The position numbers were made by a program, and so were the translations under genes. Source: Chaetoderma sp. LZ-2023a (taxonomy: Eukaryota; Mollusca; Caudofoveata; Chaetodermatida; Chaetodermatidae). From it: DNA of 64,000 nucleotides. Positions 1 to 11,440 of this stretch are shown here, piece after piece. Under the pieces are notes generated by a model. That model was not told the DNA's origin. It worked only from the letters and a program-made list of their open reading frames with translations, and made no database searches. How positions within the stretch are numbered: the stretch's first letter is position 1; each line of letters begins with the position of its first letter. The DNA is taken from assembly GCA_034401795.1 (NCBI GenBank), contig CM067374.1, positions 133,942,300 to 134,006,299 on the forward strand, written 5' to 3'.

Positions 1-1880
1 TTGGAATCCGGATTGCTGGTGGGAATGTGTATGCATACATTCCCTCCCAACTGATAGCTAAGGCATTTGTTGCATAAGCGCTTGGATCTGGAATTGGAGA
101 GACGTACGTTGTCATCTTCGCATTCTTGTTCGTTGCAAACAAATCTATTTTGGGCTTCCCCCAGTGGTCGAACAGATGATCCGCCACACATTGATTTAGT
201 TGCCATTCCATAGGCAAAACACTCATCCTTCGGCTCAATGAGTCTGCTAACAGATTTAGCCTTCCCGGAACGTGAACTCCCTTCAAGGTGATCATATGAT
301 CTAGACACCACTAAAGCAGTTTCCAAGTCATCATACAGAGACTGGGCGACTTCATTCCGCCCTGGCGGTTTATGCAAGTCACTACTGTTGAGTTGTCTGA
401 TCGAACTAGAACACTCTTGTCCTGAACTTTCTTTAAGAAATGTTCCAGGCCCAGAACTACTGCTCGTAATTCCAGTAGATTTATATGTTCCAGTGAGTGA
501 TCCAGATCCCAAAGCCCAGATACTGTGACTTCTTCCAGGCAAGCCCCCCCCCCCCAATCCCTCCATTGATGCATCTGTGTACATCATTAATTGAGGGTGG
601 GGTGGGGTGAGCATCACACCTGCCAGGAGATTCTCTCTTCGTCCACCATTGAAGTTGGTGAATAAGAGGTTCCAACACTGACACCTCTGAGTCCAGGGAA
701 CCTATCCTCTGGGGCCACTGTGCCATGAGAAATAACTGGATAGGCCACCTGCGCAAGGCTGCCTGTGGAATAACTGGTTCCAGAGAAACCATCAACCCCA
801 GCATTCTCAAGTAAACCCGTGTCAGTACATGATGACTGTTGCACACTGACTGTATTACCGAGATGAGTATTTCTACTCTCTCCTGAGTAGGATAAACATA
901 CCCTATCGCTAGATCGAAGAACATTCCCAGGGAAACAAACTTCTGGGATGGAGTCAGCTCTGATTTCTGAAAGTTTATTATTCAGCCTCAGTCTGTGAGT
1001 TTTCAAAGAGGAGCCTGCGAGACTTTCCTGATTGTGTGCTTTTAACAGCCAATAGTCTATCTAAGTGTGGACTGCTATGCTTCTCCTGCGGAAGTATGCC
1101 GTTATTGCAAGAACCACCCTGGTGAAGACCCGAGGAGCCATGCAAATTCTGAATGGTAAAACTTTGAATTCCCACTGTCGGCCCTGGAACGCGAATCTCA
1201 GGTACTGACGAAAACTCTTCGCAATTGGATTGTGGAAATAAGCATCCTTCAGTTCTAATGATGCTGTCCACATTCCCTTCTCCATCCCTGCCAACACCGT
1301 TTTGACTGTTTCCATCTTGAAACTTGGTGTGTCTATGAACTTGTTCAATGGCTTGAGGTTGAGAATTGGTCTCCACCATCCAGTGCTCTTTGTCACTAGA
1401 AACACGGTTGAACAAAAGCCTGGGAAATTTTGTTCCAGTTGAATTGCTCCTTTTTGTATAAGGGAATTTGTCTCTTCCTCTATACACAACCGTTGATCTG
1501 GATCTCTTGGAATTTGAGTCCAGATCGGAACCAGAGACAGGTGTGATGGTGGGCCTATTGCCCAGTCGGGCCGGTACCCAGCTGAAAGCCATCGCAAGAC
1601 TAAGCAACCACTCCCACCCCTGCTTGTGGAAGGTCAATCGATCTCCCACGGGTCCACCTAGGGAGAGAGATGGACATAAGCAGTGCAAGAGCGGGACTGT
1701 CTCTGGTTCCAGCATTGGTTTGGTTCTTGTGGAAATCAGCCCATCAGGCACGATTACCACGACCAGATCCTCACGCGCCATGGCTTGCGCTGCCCGCACC
1801 ACGCGCGCCACGGCCCGCTCCTCGGTGTGTGGCCGGCTGCCCGCACTAGAGGAGCCTGCGACACACACACCCCCCCCCTA
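1..1880 (-). pseudogene. Degenerate RT/RNase H region of DIRS copy 1 (truncated by window edge)
   Basis: This stretch matches the reverse transcriptase/RNase H frame of the intact copy at 34621-36807 almost collinearly. Position 1 corresponds to about 34988, so the tyrosine-recombinase end lies outside the window. Recognisable pieces on the minus strand are the RT stretch near 1061-1597 (with LELKDAYFHNPI, where the intact copy has IDLKDAYFHIPI) and an RNase H piece near 311-574 (SDNSTVVTCINRQGG). Several frameshifts and stops break the frame, and the C run at 545-554 breaks the RNase H part. It cannot encode a functional polyprotein. It runs in the same orientation as the anoctamin gene. Confidence 0.9.
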
Positions 1881-3620
1881 CTGCAGGCCATGCTGGCATG
1901 GCCGTGGCCTAGGCTGCGCCAGTGACTGGACTCTGCCCTGACCAGCGCCACCTCGGGCCTGCTGTGGATGGTATGCAGGGGGCGCAGTGCGAATGTACGC
2001 CCTACGAAGAACCTCAAATAGTTCACGTAGCACCCTTTGATTGTTGACTAGAGTGACTGTCTCCTGGAGGTGTCTAGATCCCCCACCCCAAAAGAGACCA
2101 GAACCTGACATAGGCATCCGCAACAGCCTGTTGTACAAATCCTGAGATGGACACAAATTATCTAGAGCAAATGTGCGTCTCGCCGTGACACTTCTAGTCA
2201 CTGCCCTAGTCATGCAGTCCAGAGCCAGATTAATACCATCCTAGATGGCTCTCTGAACTGAGACAGGGCTTGCTTGGCACGATGCAGAATCTGTTACTAC
2301 ACCCTGTAACAGCTGTGACACATGCCAGAGTGCCTCTATGGACGCTCTTGAGCTCTCCTCTGCATTGTGCAATGCAGTATTTGCTGAGCGCAGGGCACTC
2401 GAGCACAGCGCTCCCATGTCAGAACGGGAACCTGGCTGCGTGTTCTCGACAAGCGCTGCCCGATCATCAGCACTCGGCTTTGGCACTGTACCGTATGACT
2501 GGTACTGGCCAGCAATGATACGACACCGCCTCGCCACCTCGCGGGGGGGGGGGGCTTCGCAAGCCGTCCATTAGGCTTAATGGACGTCTCGGCCGCCGTG
2601 AACATATCAACTATATGTTCTGCTAATGGCAGAGATGACATAGCGGTAACTGCCGGCTTTCCAGCCAACCATGGGCGCTGGTCCCACTAGCTTGCCGACT
2701 GTTCTACAGAGCTCTAGCCTAACGCTTACCAGCCATTGGCACGCGTCAGACCAGTCCCCCTGTGACCACCTGTGAGTACTCAACAAGGCGCGGGCCTTCG
2801 TCATCCTCTACAGCACTCGCAGGTGTAAACGTGGCTGGAGCCGTGGATACTCCTGGCAGGACGTGGAAAACATGTGGGCCCGAGAGAGCAAGCATGTCTT
2901 GTGCCACGGCTGAAAAGCCAGGAGCCGGCGCCATGTAAGCATGCGGGGTGTAATCCACCACACCATGACCCGGACCAGCCGCCGTCATATCCTCGCTAAG
3001 CCGAGGTATATACGGAAACAGCGGTCATCTGCTCCAACCTGGCCCACCCTTTGAGCCGTGAAGGCTACCTCTGCGGGAGTAGTTCCACGAAAAAAATTGG
3101 CTGTGCTCCCCGCGAGTGGTGCACAATTGTCCGTTTCCATTTCCACGGCTTCAACGGGTGAACCCAGCAGAAAATCCTCTTCCTCCTGGCCATCATACAC
3201 TGCCTCAGGACCATGACGGACACCAGAATCAGTGGTGGGGATTTTCTGCTCAGGGGCAGATGAAGAAGACAATAAAGTACTCGGCCCAGGGAGCATGCTG
3301 CAAAGTAGCTCCTGTACCAAATCTTTTATTGTCTTTTTCATCTCCCCCATCATTTCCAACCTGAAAGACTCCATTTCCGAAAAAACAGAGGCCTTTCTCT
3401 TACCCTTGCCACTTACACTCTTCTTCGCACACTTCTCCTCCTCCAACACCTTATCCTTCGCCTGTAACGACTAGAATTCAGAGAATAAGTCACCCCACCA
3501 CCCCCCCCACTGTTTACAGCCATCACATTTTAATAATGGACCACTAGGTGAACATTTTACACACAAGTGAGGAGAAAACTTGGGCTTGATAGAGCGGTTA
3601 GAACCGGCACAAGGTGTCTG
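1880..3620 (-). pseudogene. Degenerate gag-like ORF of DIRS copy 1
   Basis: This is the counterpart of the gag-like ORF of the second copy. The start region near 3449 (MLEEEKCAKKS, then GEMKKTIKDLVQELL) aligns with EMKRTIKDLVPGLL of copy 2. The middle piece at 2241-2537 (ARRCRIIAGQYQSYGTVPKP) aligns with ARRCRIVPLDYQRYGVVPKP. The frame is broken into at least four overlapping pieces. Around 2375 this copy keeps a continuous frame (ANTALHNAEES) exactly where the younger copy has a one-base insertion. Confidence 0.85.
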
Positions 3621-3706
3621 AAAAAAGGGACAAGACGATGACAATGAGTTAAAGATTCCTTTATAATTAAATAAATTAAATAACTCATAAATGAGTTAAA
3701 GATTCC

Positions 3707-3948
3707 TTCTTCTTCTTTCTTCTTTTCGTTCGCTGATCATACTGCCAGTCCTGTAAGTGACTATCGACATGATCATATGCGCTAAGTGCGTGGATCCATG
3801 GTTTATTAAAGTGCACCGTGCGGCCTGGAACCTCCGTCTTCAGCACTCGAGGTTTCTGTCAGGGTTACCTCACCCTTACCTCCTTTAGTCGCCTCTTACG
3901 ACACGCAGAGGATACGGAAGGTGTATTCTAAGCCAAACCTACAGGGCA
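3707..3948 (-). mobile_element. SINE insertion with A/G-rich tail inside DIRS copy 1
   Basis: The insert is flanked by AAAGATTCC on both sides (3698-3706 and 3949-3957), a likely target-site duplication. Read on the minus strand it has a head containing CGTAAGAGGCGACTAAAGG and ends in a (GAA)n-like tail, which appears on the plus strand as TTCTTCTTCTTTC. The head motif is one I associate with SINEs common in molluscs and other invertebrates; that family assignment is from memory. A 41-bp AT-rich segment is also duplicated on both sides (3651-3691 and 3949-3989). Confidence 0.6.
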
Positions 3949-3989
3949 AAAGATTCCTTTATAATTAAATAAATTAAATAACTCATAAA

Positions 3990-4058
3990 GGAGAAAGAAT
4001 TCACCTATAGGCCTAAAGAGGACGGTGAGAAAGATGAACAACCAGCCTCACAGAGGAT

Positions 4059-4104
<46 letters not shown>

Positions 4105-4845
4105 TTGATTATGATGTCATAATATCCATAAATAGAAACAGATGAAGAACATCCAGGTGTAAGATGAATTGTATGAATACAAGAGCATAATAAACAGTAA
4201 ATGAACACAGTAATAGCTCATGGTAACGATACAGAAAACCACTGACTGAAAGAATATTGGCAGCAAATAATCACAAATATTTTCAAATACTTTACAGTGC
4301 CATAAAGCATAACTAGAGTACCTGTGTCTTTAGCAAAAGCATACCACCACATTCTGCTCTTGGAAGCTCCACCAGACAATCACTCTTCATCACCACTTAC
4401 TTACTTATAAAGGGAAGGGTGGAACCAGAGGGCAGAACGACAAGCTCTCGCTTATGGAAGCCTATATCACTCTGGGCAGGCTTTTTTCCTAACATTTATA
4501 GGGAAATAGTGGCGACAAACCACTCTTTAGATGTGAACAAACCTCACAGAAACCTGTGGACACAATCATAAAGAGATATTAGCATTTTATGGTGCCAGAT
4601 AATAAAGTTACCAGTTTTCTGAGCGCCTATAACATCTATTCCACATCACAGAAATAGGTGACACCGCGTAATTAACACGTAATTAAAACATAATTGTAGT
4701 AGAGATCATCTGATAACTCAGTCCTGAAGTGGCCTCAAATGGAATATGATGATCAGACATGATAATCAAGACTCTACAACAACTCTTAGATAGAAAATTG
4801 AGCAGAAACTAAGCAAGTAGTAAAAAACACAAGCATGTGGTGCAG
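3990..4845. other. Untranslated 5' part of DIRS copy 1
   Basis: This lies between the gag relic and the terminal repeat. Apart from the TAA run I see no coding frame. Its counterpart in the young copy is 38821-39710. Confidence 0.5.
4062..4103. repeat. (TAA)n microsatellite
   Basis: About 14 perfect TAA/AAT triplets within DIRS copy 1. Confidence 0.95.
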
Positions 4846-5032
4846 GCCAATAGTCAAGAAAGAGGCAGTGACAGTCTGCGCATGCGCGAGGTTGGGGCCA
4901 GCATCCGGCTGACTGTCACCTGTCTATCTGCCCAGTAAGGGCACCTACCTTTTTAATCTGGGGTTATTGAGTGAAGGGCGATATTTAGGAAATATCAGTG
5001 TTACAGAGGTACGTATATCTCTTGAAGTGAAA
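4846..5032 (-). repeat. 5' terminal inverted repeat of DIRS copy 1 (diverged)
   Basis: The segment aligns with the right terminal repeat of the intact DIRS copy (39711-39902). Shared pieces include CTGCGCATGCGCG, GCCCAGTA-GGGCACCTA, TTATTGAGTGAA and the extreme tip CTCTTGAAGTGAAA. Many substitutions separate them, so this copy is clearly older. The tip lies about 230 bp from the donor of visible anoctamin exon 14. Confidence 0.85.
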
Positions 5033-5260
5033 CATATAGTTGATTGACAGATGAATAAACTGGAAAGGTCCATTAATATCTCAGTCTTAAAAGGTATCAG
5101 CTTTGAATCCTGATAATTATCAACAGACTAATATGGCTACAGGTACTTTCTATGCCTAAACAGTTAGAATACCATGAGTGGAAAAAGTTTTAAATTTAGT
5201 GTTGCCCTGTCAACATATCCCACAAAAAAATTAATTTCCCTGTACTAAGTAAGCTCTTAC

Positions 5261-5366
5261 CTCAAAGATAATAACAAATGTGAGTCGCAGAGCAAAGATA
5301 TGCCAGAACTCTAGTGTGAATGAGTACCTCTTGTCATCCCATGGAGGCTCACGATTGTCACGATAC
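5261..5366 (-). CDS. Anoctamin, visible exon 14 (last membrane helix)
   Basis: This exon encodes (R)[14 protein letters not shown] followed by [20 protein letters not shown] and a final Glu. The YRD-REPPW box and the helix [16 protein letters not shown] are the standard C-terminal membrane segment of TMEM16 proteins. The acceptor is TGTCTTTAAG/G and the donor GAG/GTAAGAGC. It is 106 bp: one base completing the Arg codon left by exon 13, plus 35 codons. The tail exon that normally follows (the family's -IPD-P region) was not found; it should lie left of the window, beyond the old DIRS insertion. Confidence 0.95.
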
Positions 5367-5950
5367 CTTAAAGACAGGGGAACGACGTAATTGTAAATAA
5401 AGTAGGGTTCCCAGCACTTTAGCAAACCAAAATTCCCCTGAGTTTTCGGTGACATTTCCCCGAGAAATTTCCAAAATTCCATGATAAATATTTTCATTTT
5501 AACGAAGTTGTTGGGAAGTCAAGAGGTGGTTGCAGCAAAGCAACTAAGATGCTGATAATAGAGGCTATAAAACAGTCATTGCCTGTGCATACAATGAGTT
5601 TAATTTATTTCCATTTTCAGTCAACGGACACAACTTGGATACATGACAGAAGATGTTTTCCAGGATTTCTGGTGTTTTTTCTAAATTCCCCGAGTCTTGC
5701 CCCGACTTCCAGAGGGACTGGGAAGCCTGCAGAGTAGATATAAGGAATATTAGCATTATTATCTAGCATCATTTATATAAATTACATGTAGTCAGTGCGT
5801 TCTTGTACATGAATGTCAATGCTATCCAGGAGATAATTGATGATGAACAGATGAACGCATAGAAAATGCTGTAGTTCTATTAAACAAGAGGCCAAAGGGC
5901 ATTGCTGCTCGTCTGCCAAACATTTACCATTTTTATATGAGATTATCCAT
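5367..5950. other. Intron sequence, no feature recognised
   Basis: AT-rich intron between visible exons 13 and 14. Short ORFs here resemble no protein. Confidence 0.4.
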
Positions 5951-5952
5951 AG

Positions 5953-6382
5953 CTTAAAGATGCATATTCACAATAGAATGCCCAAAAACAAAATTGTTAA
6001 AAAGTGTATACTTTTATTGGCTTCGATTGCGTGCCCAGATGTAATGAAATGAAATAATTCTTAACATATGATGACTTCATTGCATAAAATTAGTATAGTT
6101 GTGAATTTGAATTAGGGGCTCATTTCTCTAATTTAATTTCACAACTTAAAATTTTTTATTAATTCACATGGACTGAAATAATCATACATGTATGTTAAGA
6201 TTTACAGTTGTGAATTTGAATTAGGGGCTTATTTCCCTAATTTAATTTCACAACTTAAAAAATTGTATTAATTCACATAGACTGAAATAATCATATGTTA
6301 AGATTTATTTCGTTTTATTACATCTAGGCACACAGTTTAAGCTTAAAAAGGACAAAATTTTAACCATTATACACCTTTAACC
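5953..6382. mobile_element. Foldback MITE of family D with duplicated internal hairpin
   Basis: The element starts TTAAAGATGCATATTCAC and ends CACCTTTAA. An internal hairpin, GTGAATTTGAATTAGGGG paired with CCCTAATTTAATTTCAC, occurs twice in tandem (near 6109-6145 and 6208-6255). The same family is at 27494-27843. Confidence 0.75.
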
Positions 6383-7542
6383 CATCAATATGTCACTGTC
6401 TCACTTTCAAGACAACTGTACACGAAAGCTGTTGAATATTTTAAAACTAATTCAGCTGGAACCTGTCAATGCCATCAAAATATTCAAGAAAATATTCCTT
6501 ACATTTGGCGTTTGTGGTCAGTGTGGGTTAAACGGTTGATAGCTAATGGGGTTTTGCTTTGGCATTTGAAATCAAATAAACTTTATTCCCTTTATATTAC
6601 TACAAGAATGTGCAGTCAATGGCCGCCATTGTAAATCTGCATGGTTTCACCAACCTCAACATTCTGCCACACACACCCCACCCTGGAGATGGAGTCTAAT
6701 GTAAACACTGGCGCACGATCTGCAATCATATGACTGGATAACTAACATAAATTTGGTTGCATTCCACAAACTTTGACATTCTGCTCCTTCCTCCACCTTG
6801 CCTTAACACTCCCCTAATCCTACTCAAAACCCCTACCTCCATCAGCCCCACCCACCCACCCCCCACACACACACAACCCTGCACCTTTGGTATGGAGACG
6901 AATGTTAATGTTGTCTTGTAGTCCGCAATCATATGGGTAACTCACATAAATAATTTGATTGAATTCCACTAAACGGTTTTGGAGGGGATAGTCATATGGA
7001 CAGACAGATGGACGGACAGACAAATGGATGGCCAGAGACGATTGCAATACTCCCTCCATTTTTTCAAACCATGTGGGGATAATTAGTTCCCATTTTATCA
7101 TACCCTCTCAGTACAAGGAAGAATGTGTCTAATTTTGGGTGCAATATGTTTAACCAAACATGTGATATAAACCACCAAGTTTAACAAAATGCCAAAAGTT
7201 GAGGTTGAAAGCAGGTTTTTTATCAAGGGCACAGTGACCTTGGCCTTGACCTTTTGACCCACAGGTCATTACGCCATGCCATTATAAGGAGGCACGTGTC
7301 CAAGTTTGTGTGCAATATGATTGACACAACATAAATTGAGCCAAATCCAAATTGGCCGCGTACGCCACCACTGTCACCACCATCCGCCATGGAGGATATT
7401 GCAATAGCTCGTTTTGCTTCGCAAAGTTGTGGTAAAAGCGAAGCTAAAACCAAACAAAGATCAAACAAAAATGAAACATAGCAAACAAGTGGCATTAGAT
7501 TATGATGTCTGTTCAACTGACATCAGTTGGATTTAAACTTTA
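6383..7542. other. Intron sequence with diverged repeats
   Basis: No gene is seen. A C-rich CACACACCC stretch lies near 6843-6873. The tail near 7200-7440 (GACCTTGGCCTTGACC, then GCTTCGCAAAG) looks like the end of a dispersed repeat also present near 13.9 kb. Confidence 0.4.
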
Positions 7543-7612
7543 ACCTTTGAAATTCCAGTGTCACAAAGCTGTTGAATATTTTAAAACTAATTTGACTGGG
7601 AGGCTCTCAGGT
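7543..7612. repeat. Left half of a family-A foldback MITE
   Basis: It contains GCTGTTGAATATTTTAAAAC and TAATTTGACTGGGAGGC without the inverted partner. The matching right arm is at 8885-8960, on the other side of visible exon 13. Confidence 0.7.
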
Positions 7613-7756
7613 CTCTGAAAGGTAAGTGTTAAGGAAAGCATGCTTAAATGACAGAAATGACAAATGATTTCGAAATCCGATTTCCTTGAAACCACACCCC
7701 TGTAGGCAAGCAAACTAAAAACCATCCCCATACATAGACAAGACAAGCATACCAAC

Positions 7757-7965
7757 CTGCAGTATGAGACATTGCCAAACTTCTCAATTTGAATGTCCCT
7801 CGGATAGGTTTGATTTTGAAAATCAGCCACACTAAAGTATGACAAGCTATGGTTGACATATCCCGACATATCAAACGTGCAGTCCGATCCCGTGTCATAG
7901 CATTTGTACAGATATAGGTATGTCAGCTTAGGTATAAAGTCTGATGTGAGGGCTATTATGAAGGC
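7757..7965 (-). CDS. Anoctamin, visible exon 13 (helix 8 continuation and extracellular loop)
   Basis: The 209-bp exon encodes 69 codons plus two bases. It opens with AFIIALTSDFIPKLTYLY, the family's signature after helix 8, and continues into an extracellular loop with three N-glycosylation sequons (NHS, NQT, NVS) and GYVNHSLSYFSVADFQN. The acceptor is TTTGTTTTCAG/GCC and the donor CTGCAG/GTTGGT. The region immediately 5' of the acceptor is a minisatellite derived from the acceptor and exon start (see 7983-8640). The loop sequence resembles ANO1/ANO2 here, while other exons look more like ANO3/ANO4, so I do not assign a subtype. Confidence 0.96.
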
Positions 7966-7982
7966 CTGAAAACAAACATGGA

Positions 7983-8640
7983 ATAAGAGCCTGTAGAAAA
8001 GGATAGAATAAGGTCTGGCATGGTGGCTATGCCTGTGAACAACGATAGAATAAGGTCTGGCATGGTGGCTATGCCTGTGAACAACGATAGAATAAGGTCT
8101 GATATGGTGGCTATGCCTGTGAACAACGATAGAATAAGGTCTGATATGGTGGCTATGGCGGTGAACAAGGACAGAATAAGGTCTGATATGGTGGCTATGG
8201 CGGTGAACAAGGACAGAATAAGGTCTGATATGGTGCCTATGCCTGTGAACAACGATAGAATACGGTCTGGCATGGTGGCTATGCCTGTGAACAACGATAG
8301 AATAAGGTCTGATATGGTGGCTATGGCGGTGAACAAGGACAGAATAAGGTCTGATATGGTGGCTATGGCGGTGAACAAGGACAGAATAAGGTCTGATATG
8401 GTGGCTATGGCTGTGAACAAGGACAGAATAATGTCTGATATGGTGGCTATGGCGGTGAACAAGGACAGAATAATGTCTGACATGATGGCTATGGCTGTGA
8501 ACAAGGACAGAATAAGGTCTGACATGGTGGCTATGGCGGTGAACAAGGACAGAATAATGTCTGACATGATGGCCATGCCTGTGAACAAGGACAGAATAAT
8601 GTCTGACATGATGGCTATGCCCGTGAACAAGGACAGAATG
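7983..8640 (-). repeat. 42-bp minisatellite derived from the exon 13 splice-acceptor boundary
   Basis: About 15 units of 42 bp (plus strand: GTCTGATATGGTGGCTATGG, then CGGTGAACAAGGACAGAATAAG). The adjacent exon boundary reads GTCTGATGTGAGGGCTATTA and then TGAAGGCCTGAAAACAAAC, so the unit is that boundary with about 6 bp removed. Because 42 is a multiple of three, three reading frames stay open throughout, which explains the long ORFs on both strands. I regard these as repeat artefacts rather than genes. Confidence 0.85.
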
Positions 8641-8784
8641 TACAAATTTGGGCCCAAAAGTGCAATAATTTGGTGAGAAAATGTGACAATTTGGCATCTC
8701 ACTCTTTAGGCAAATCAAAACCTGGCACCTCCACACAACGACAGAATAAAGTTGAATATGGGAACATGTGAACAAGGATGGAAT

Positions 8785-8817
8785 AAAGGCTGATGTGACA
8801 GTGATTATGAAGTCCAG
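8785..8817 (-). pseudogene. Decayed duplicate of the start of exon 13
   Basis: At the far end of the 42-bp array, the minus strand encodes DFIITVTSAFIPSL, against AFIIALTSDFIPKL at the start of the real exon. At base level, ATAAAGGCTGATGTGACAG here matches ATAAAGTCTGATGTGAGGG in the exon. Confidence 0.7.
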
Positions 8818-8884
8818 TAAAGAAGATTCTTTCACAGATGAGTTCCCCAAGTCTTATTGTCAAGGCAACCATACAACGGCTTGC

Positions 8885-8972
8885 AGTCAAATTAATTTCA
8901 AAATATTCAACAGCATAAGTTTTATATTGTAAAGAATCTACCTTTTAGGGATTTGATGGTGAACGGGTTACA
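8885..8972. repeat. Right half of a family-A foldback MITE
   Basis: It contains CAGTCAAATTAATTTC, then AAAATATTCAACAGC, and the family terminus GGGATTTGATGGTGAACGGG. It pairs with the left half at 7543-7612. Confidence 0.7.
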
Positions 8973-9092
8973 ATCTGGCATGATGGCTAGTATTAAGGTG
9001 CATGCGGAGTACTAGTATCCTAACATCAAGCTAAATATCTGGCATTTTGTTGGTATTAAGATGTTGATGCTGGTATTCTATTATAACATGTC

Positions 9093-9328
9093 TTAACCCT
9101 TCAACAAATTTGTTCAAGAAAATTTAAATTTTCTCATGGAAAATATCCATTTGCAGACCAAGAGAAGACTATTTTTGAAAATTTCCCACTGGAATGACTG
9201 GTTCGGTTATCGAGCCAGTCATTCCAGTGGTAAATTTTCAAAAATCATATTCTCTTGGTTTGCAAATGGACATTTCTCAAGACCACTGCAGAGGCCGTTT
9301 TTGGCTGATATGAGTGTTAAACGGTTAA
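9093..9328. mobile_element. Family-B TTAA-flanked foldback MITE
   Basis: Bounded by TTAA-CCCTTCAAC and GTTAAACGG-TTAA. The interior is a long palindrome: TTACCACTGGAATGACTGG-like arms (here CCCACTGGAATGACTGG) meeting at GGTTATCGAGCC. The outer part carries TTTGCAGACCAAGAGAAG and its inverted partner. No coding capacity. TTAA flanks with CCCTT ends suggest mobilisation by a piggyBac- or Kolobok-like transposase (inference). Confidence 0.85.
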
Positions 9329-10393
9329 TTTCAACATGCAAATGAATAATTTATACATTGCAACAAGATCAATCAGAGATTGCACTCCCGCAAATCGTTC
9401 CATCTTTTTAATTTTGGGGGTTTTTCTTTTTATTAGAGCGAGCCCAAAGTCAGCAAATCCTAGTTTGTACTGGAATATTAGTTCTTGCATTAAAATGGAG
9501 TCACACCGGATCAGCTTCCAAGATACTTCGGTACTAAGCATATTTGCCAAGTTTCTCTTAGATCCTTTTATGGTTCCAGAGGACAAATAATTTTTGTGAA
9601 AACTAGGTTATCTAAGATGTTCACCAGGCAATTGAGAAACTCCTGAACAAACTTGGTGATATTTCTGTGCTAGATAAGTTTTATATAAATCGGCAAAGCA
9701 TTTTCTTCGAAGATTTTTTAATTTGTTTCTAGAAATAACCCAAAATACACAATGGTCACTGACAAGATTGACCAAACTTCTTTGTTTGAACATTAGTATT
9801 CAGTAATACCTATATATTGCCATTTTGCTATCAAAATGTATCAACTAACATGACACTCATACTTGTACTTGATTGTTCAATGGCGGACATGAGTTTTCAA
9901 CTTTCCATGAACAAACTTAAATGGTCCTTAATCCATAATCATATTTCCAAAATTTTCAGCCCAATCCCTTCTACGGTTACAGATGGCAGTTGTCTTTCAA
10001 AAAAACAAGATCATAAAAGATGGCTGCCAGGCAAATCGACCAATCAGCGTCTCTTGAATAACTGTGGTTCAACACTTAACCTAAATGAAGGTTCTTGAGT
10101 TTCAAATCAATCAGCTAATCGGTTTCAAAGGTGTTATAGATGTTTCTAAAACTATCCAAAAATCCAAGATAGCCACCACACAAATCAAACAAGCATCTCC
10201 ATTTGACCACTCTATGCCATAAAGATGCATCCTAACAAATTTAATTGAAACTGACCCAGTGGTTCTTGAGAAGCCATTCTTAGAAAATGTTGACAGATGA
10301 ACGGATGATGAAAAGAGAACGGGTGGATCTCATGGCATAAACCTCTGTCCAGGTGTGCTTTATTCAATTTGACCATGCCTGGCTTGGTCATTA
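9329..10393. other. Intron sequence, no feature recognised
   Basis: Between two family-B MITEs I see only short ORFs without recognisable similarity. Confidence 0.4.
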
Positions 10394-10632
10394 GCCCTTT
10401 AACACTTATATTAGTAAAAAAACAGGTTTTGCAGTGGTCTTGAGAAATGTCCATTTGCAGACCAAGAGAAGACTATTTTTGAAAATTAACTACTGGAATG
10501 ACTGGGTCGATAACCGAGCCAGTCATTCCAGTGGTAAATTTTCAAAAAAAAGTCTTCTCTTGGTCTGCAAATGGACATTTTCCATGAGAAAATCTAAATT
10601 TTCTTGATCAAGTTAAATGTTTAGAGTTTTAA
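10394..10632. mobile_element. Family-B foldback MITE
   Basis: Nearly perfect arms, TTAACTACTGGAATGACTGG and its complement, meet at GTCGATAACCGAGCC. The outer pair is CCATTTGCAGACCAAGAG and CTCTTGGTCTGCAAATGG. Confidence 0.85.
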
Positions 10633-10682
10633 CCATATTTTTACTCTAATAATTAAAATCCCTAACCTGACAATATCACAAC

Positions 10683-11360
10683 AGATGGCTCCATTTCTAG
10701 CTATACCCACCCATTTCTAGTTATATCCCACTCATTTCTAGTTATACCCCACCCATTTCTAGTTATACCCCACCCATTTCTAGCTATACCCCACCCACCT
10801 CTAGCTATACCCCACCCATTTCTAGTTATACCCCACCCATTTCTAGTTATACCCAACCCATTTCTAGCTATACCCCACCCACTTCTAGCTATACCCCACC
10901 CATTTCTAGCTATACCCCACCCATTTCTAGCTATACCCCACCCATTTCTAGCTATACCCACCCATTTCTAGTTATAGCCCACCCACTCCTAGCTATACCC
11001 CAGCCATTTCTAGTTATACTCCGCCCATTTCTAGCTATACCCAAGCCATTTCTAGTTAAGCTCCGCCCACTTTTTACACTTGTTAGAGTTGATTTGAAAC
11101 CTGAAATACTAGAAACTAAATTTCAAGGTAACTAACAGGTAAGCTGTTAAATTATTTTAAAACTAATTTGACTGGGGGCTGTTGCGGAATGTTTATTAAA
11201 CTGGAAATTCATCAAAATTATACAATCCATGCATTGTCGAGACAGACATTTCAATTTTCAAACAGAGCCACATCATTGATTGTGATGTCAGCTAACAAGT
11301 GGCGTAACTGATTATGACGTTAAACACATGAGTGACAGATCACATCCTTCCATTAAATTG
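10683..11360. mobile_element. Family-C MITE with expanded internal minisatellite
   Basis: The first part (10690-11070) is a tandem array of about 18 units of roughly 21 bp (CCCACCCATTTCTAGCTATA). It is followed by family-C body sequence: GGTAAGCTGTTAAATTATTT, GTTTATTAAAC and GATTGTGATGTCAGCTAAC. Other family-C copies carry only one or two of the CTAGCTATGCCCC units. Confidence 0.75.
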
Positions 11361-11387
11361 GCAACTAGTCTAGTAAATAATACTTAC

Positions 11388-11440
11388 ATTTGTGACAATT
11401 GCAATTGCTGATATTCCTCGCAAAATGCCGAACCAAGCAC
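11388..11440 (-). CDS. Anoctamin, visible exon 12
   Basis: A 53-bp exon encoding the Gly codon shared with exon 11 and then AWFGILRGISAIAIVTN, the start of the eighth membrane helix region. Acceptor AATTTTAG/GTGC and donor ACAAAT/GTAAGT. Phases fit exons 11 and 13 exactly. Confidence 0.95.

Noticed and set aside
7561..8850. A 429-codon minus-strand ORF and the 218- and 248-codon ORFs overlapping it
   Set aside because: They are by-products of the 42-bp array, which is open in three frames; they also read straight through the real exon 13 in a wrong frame.
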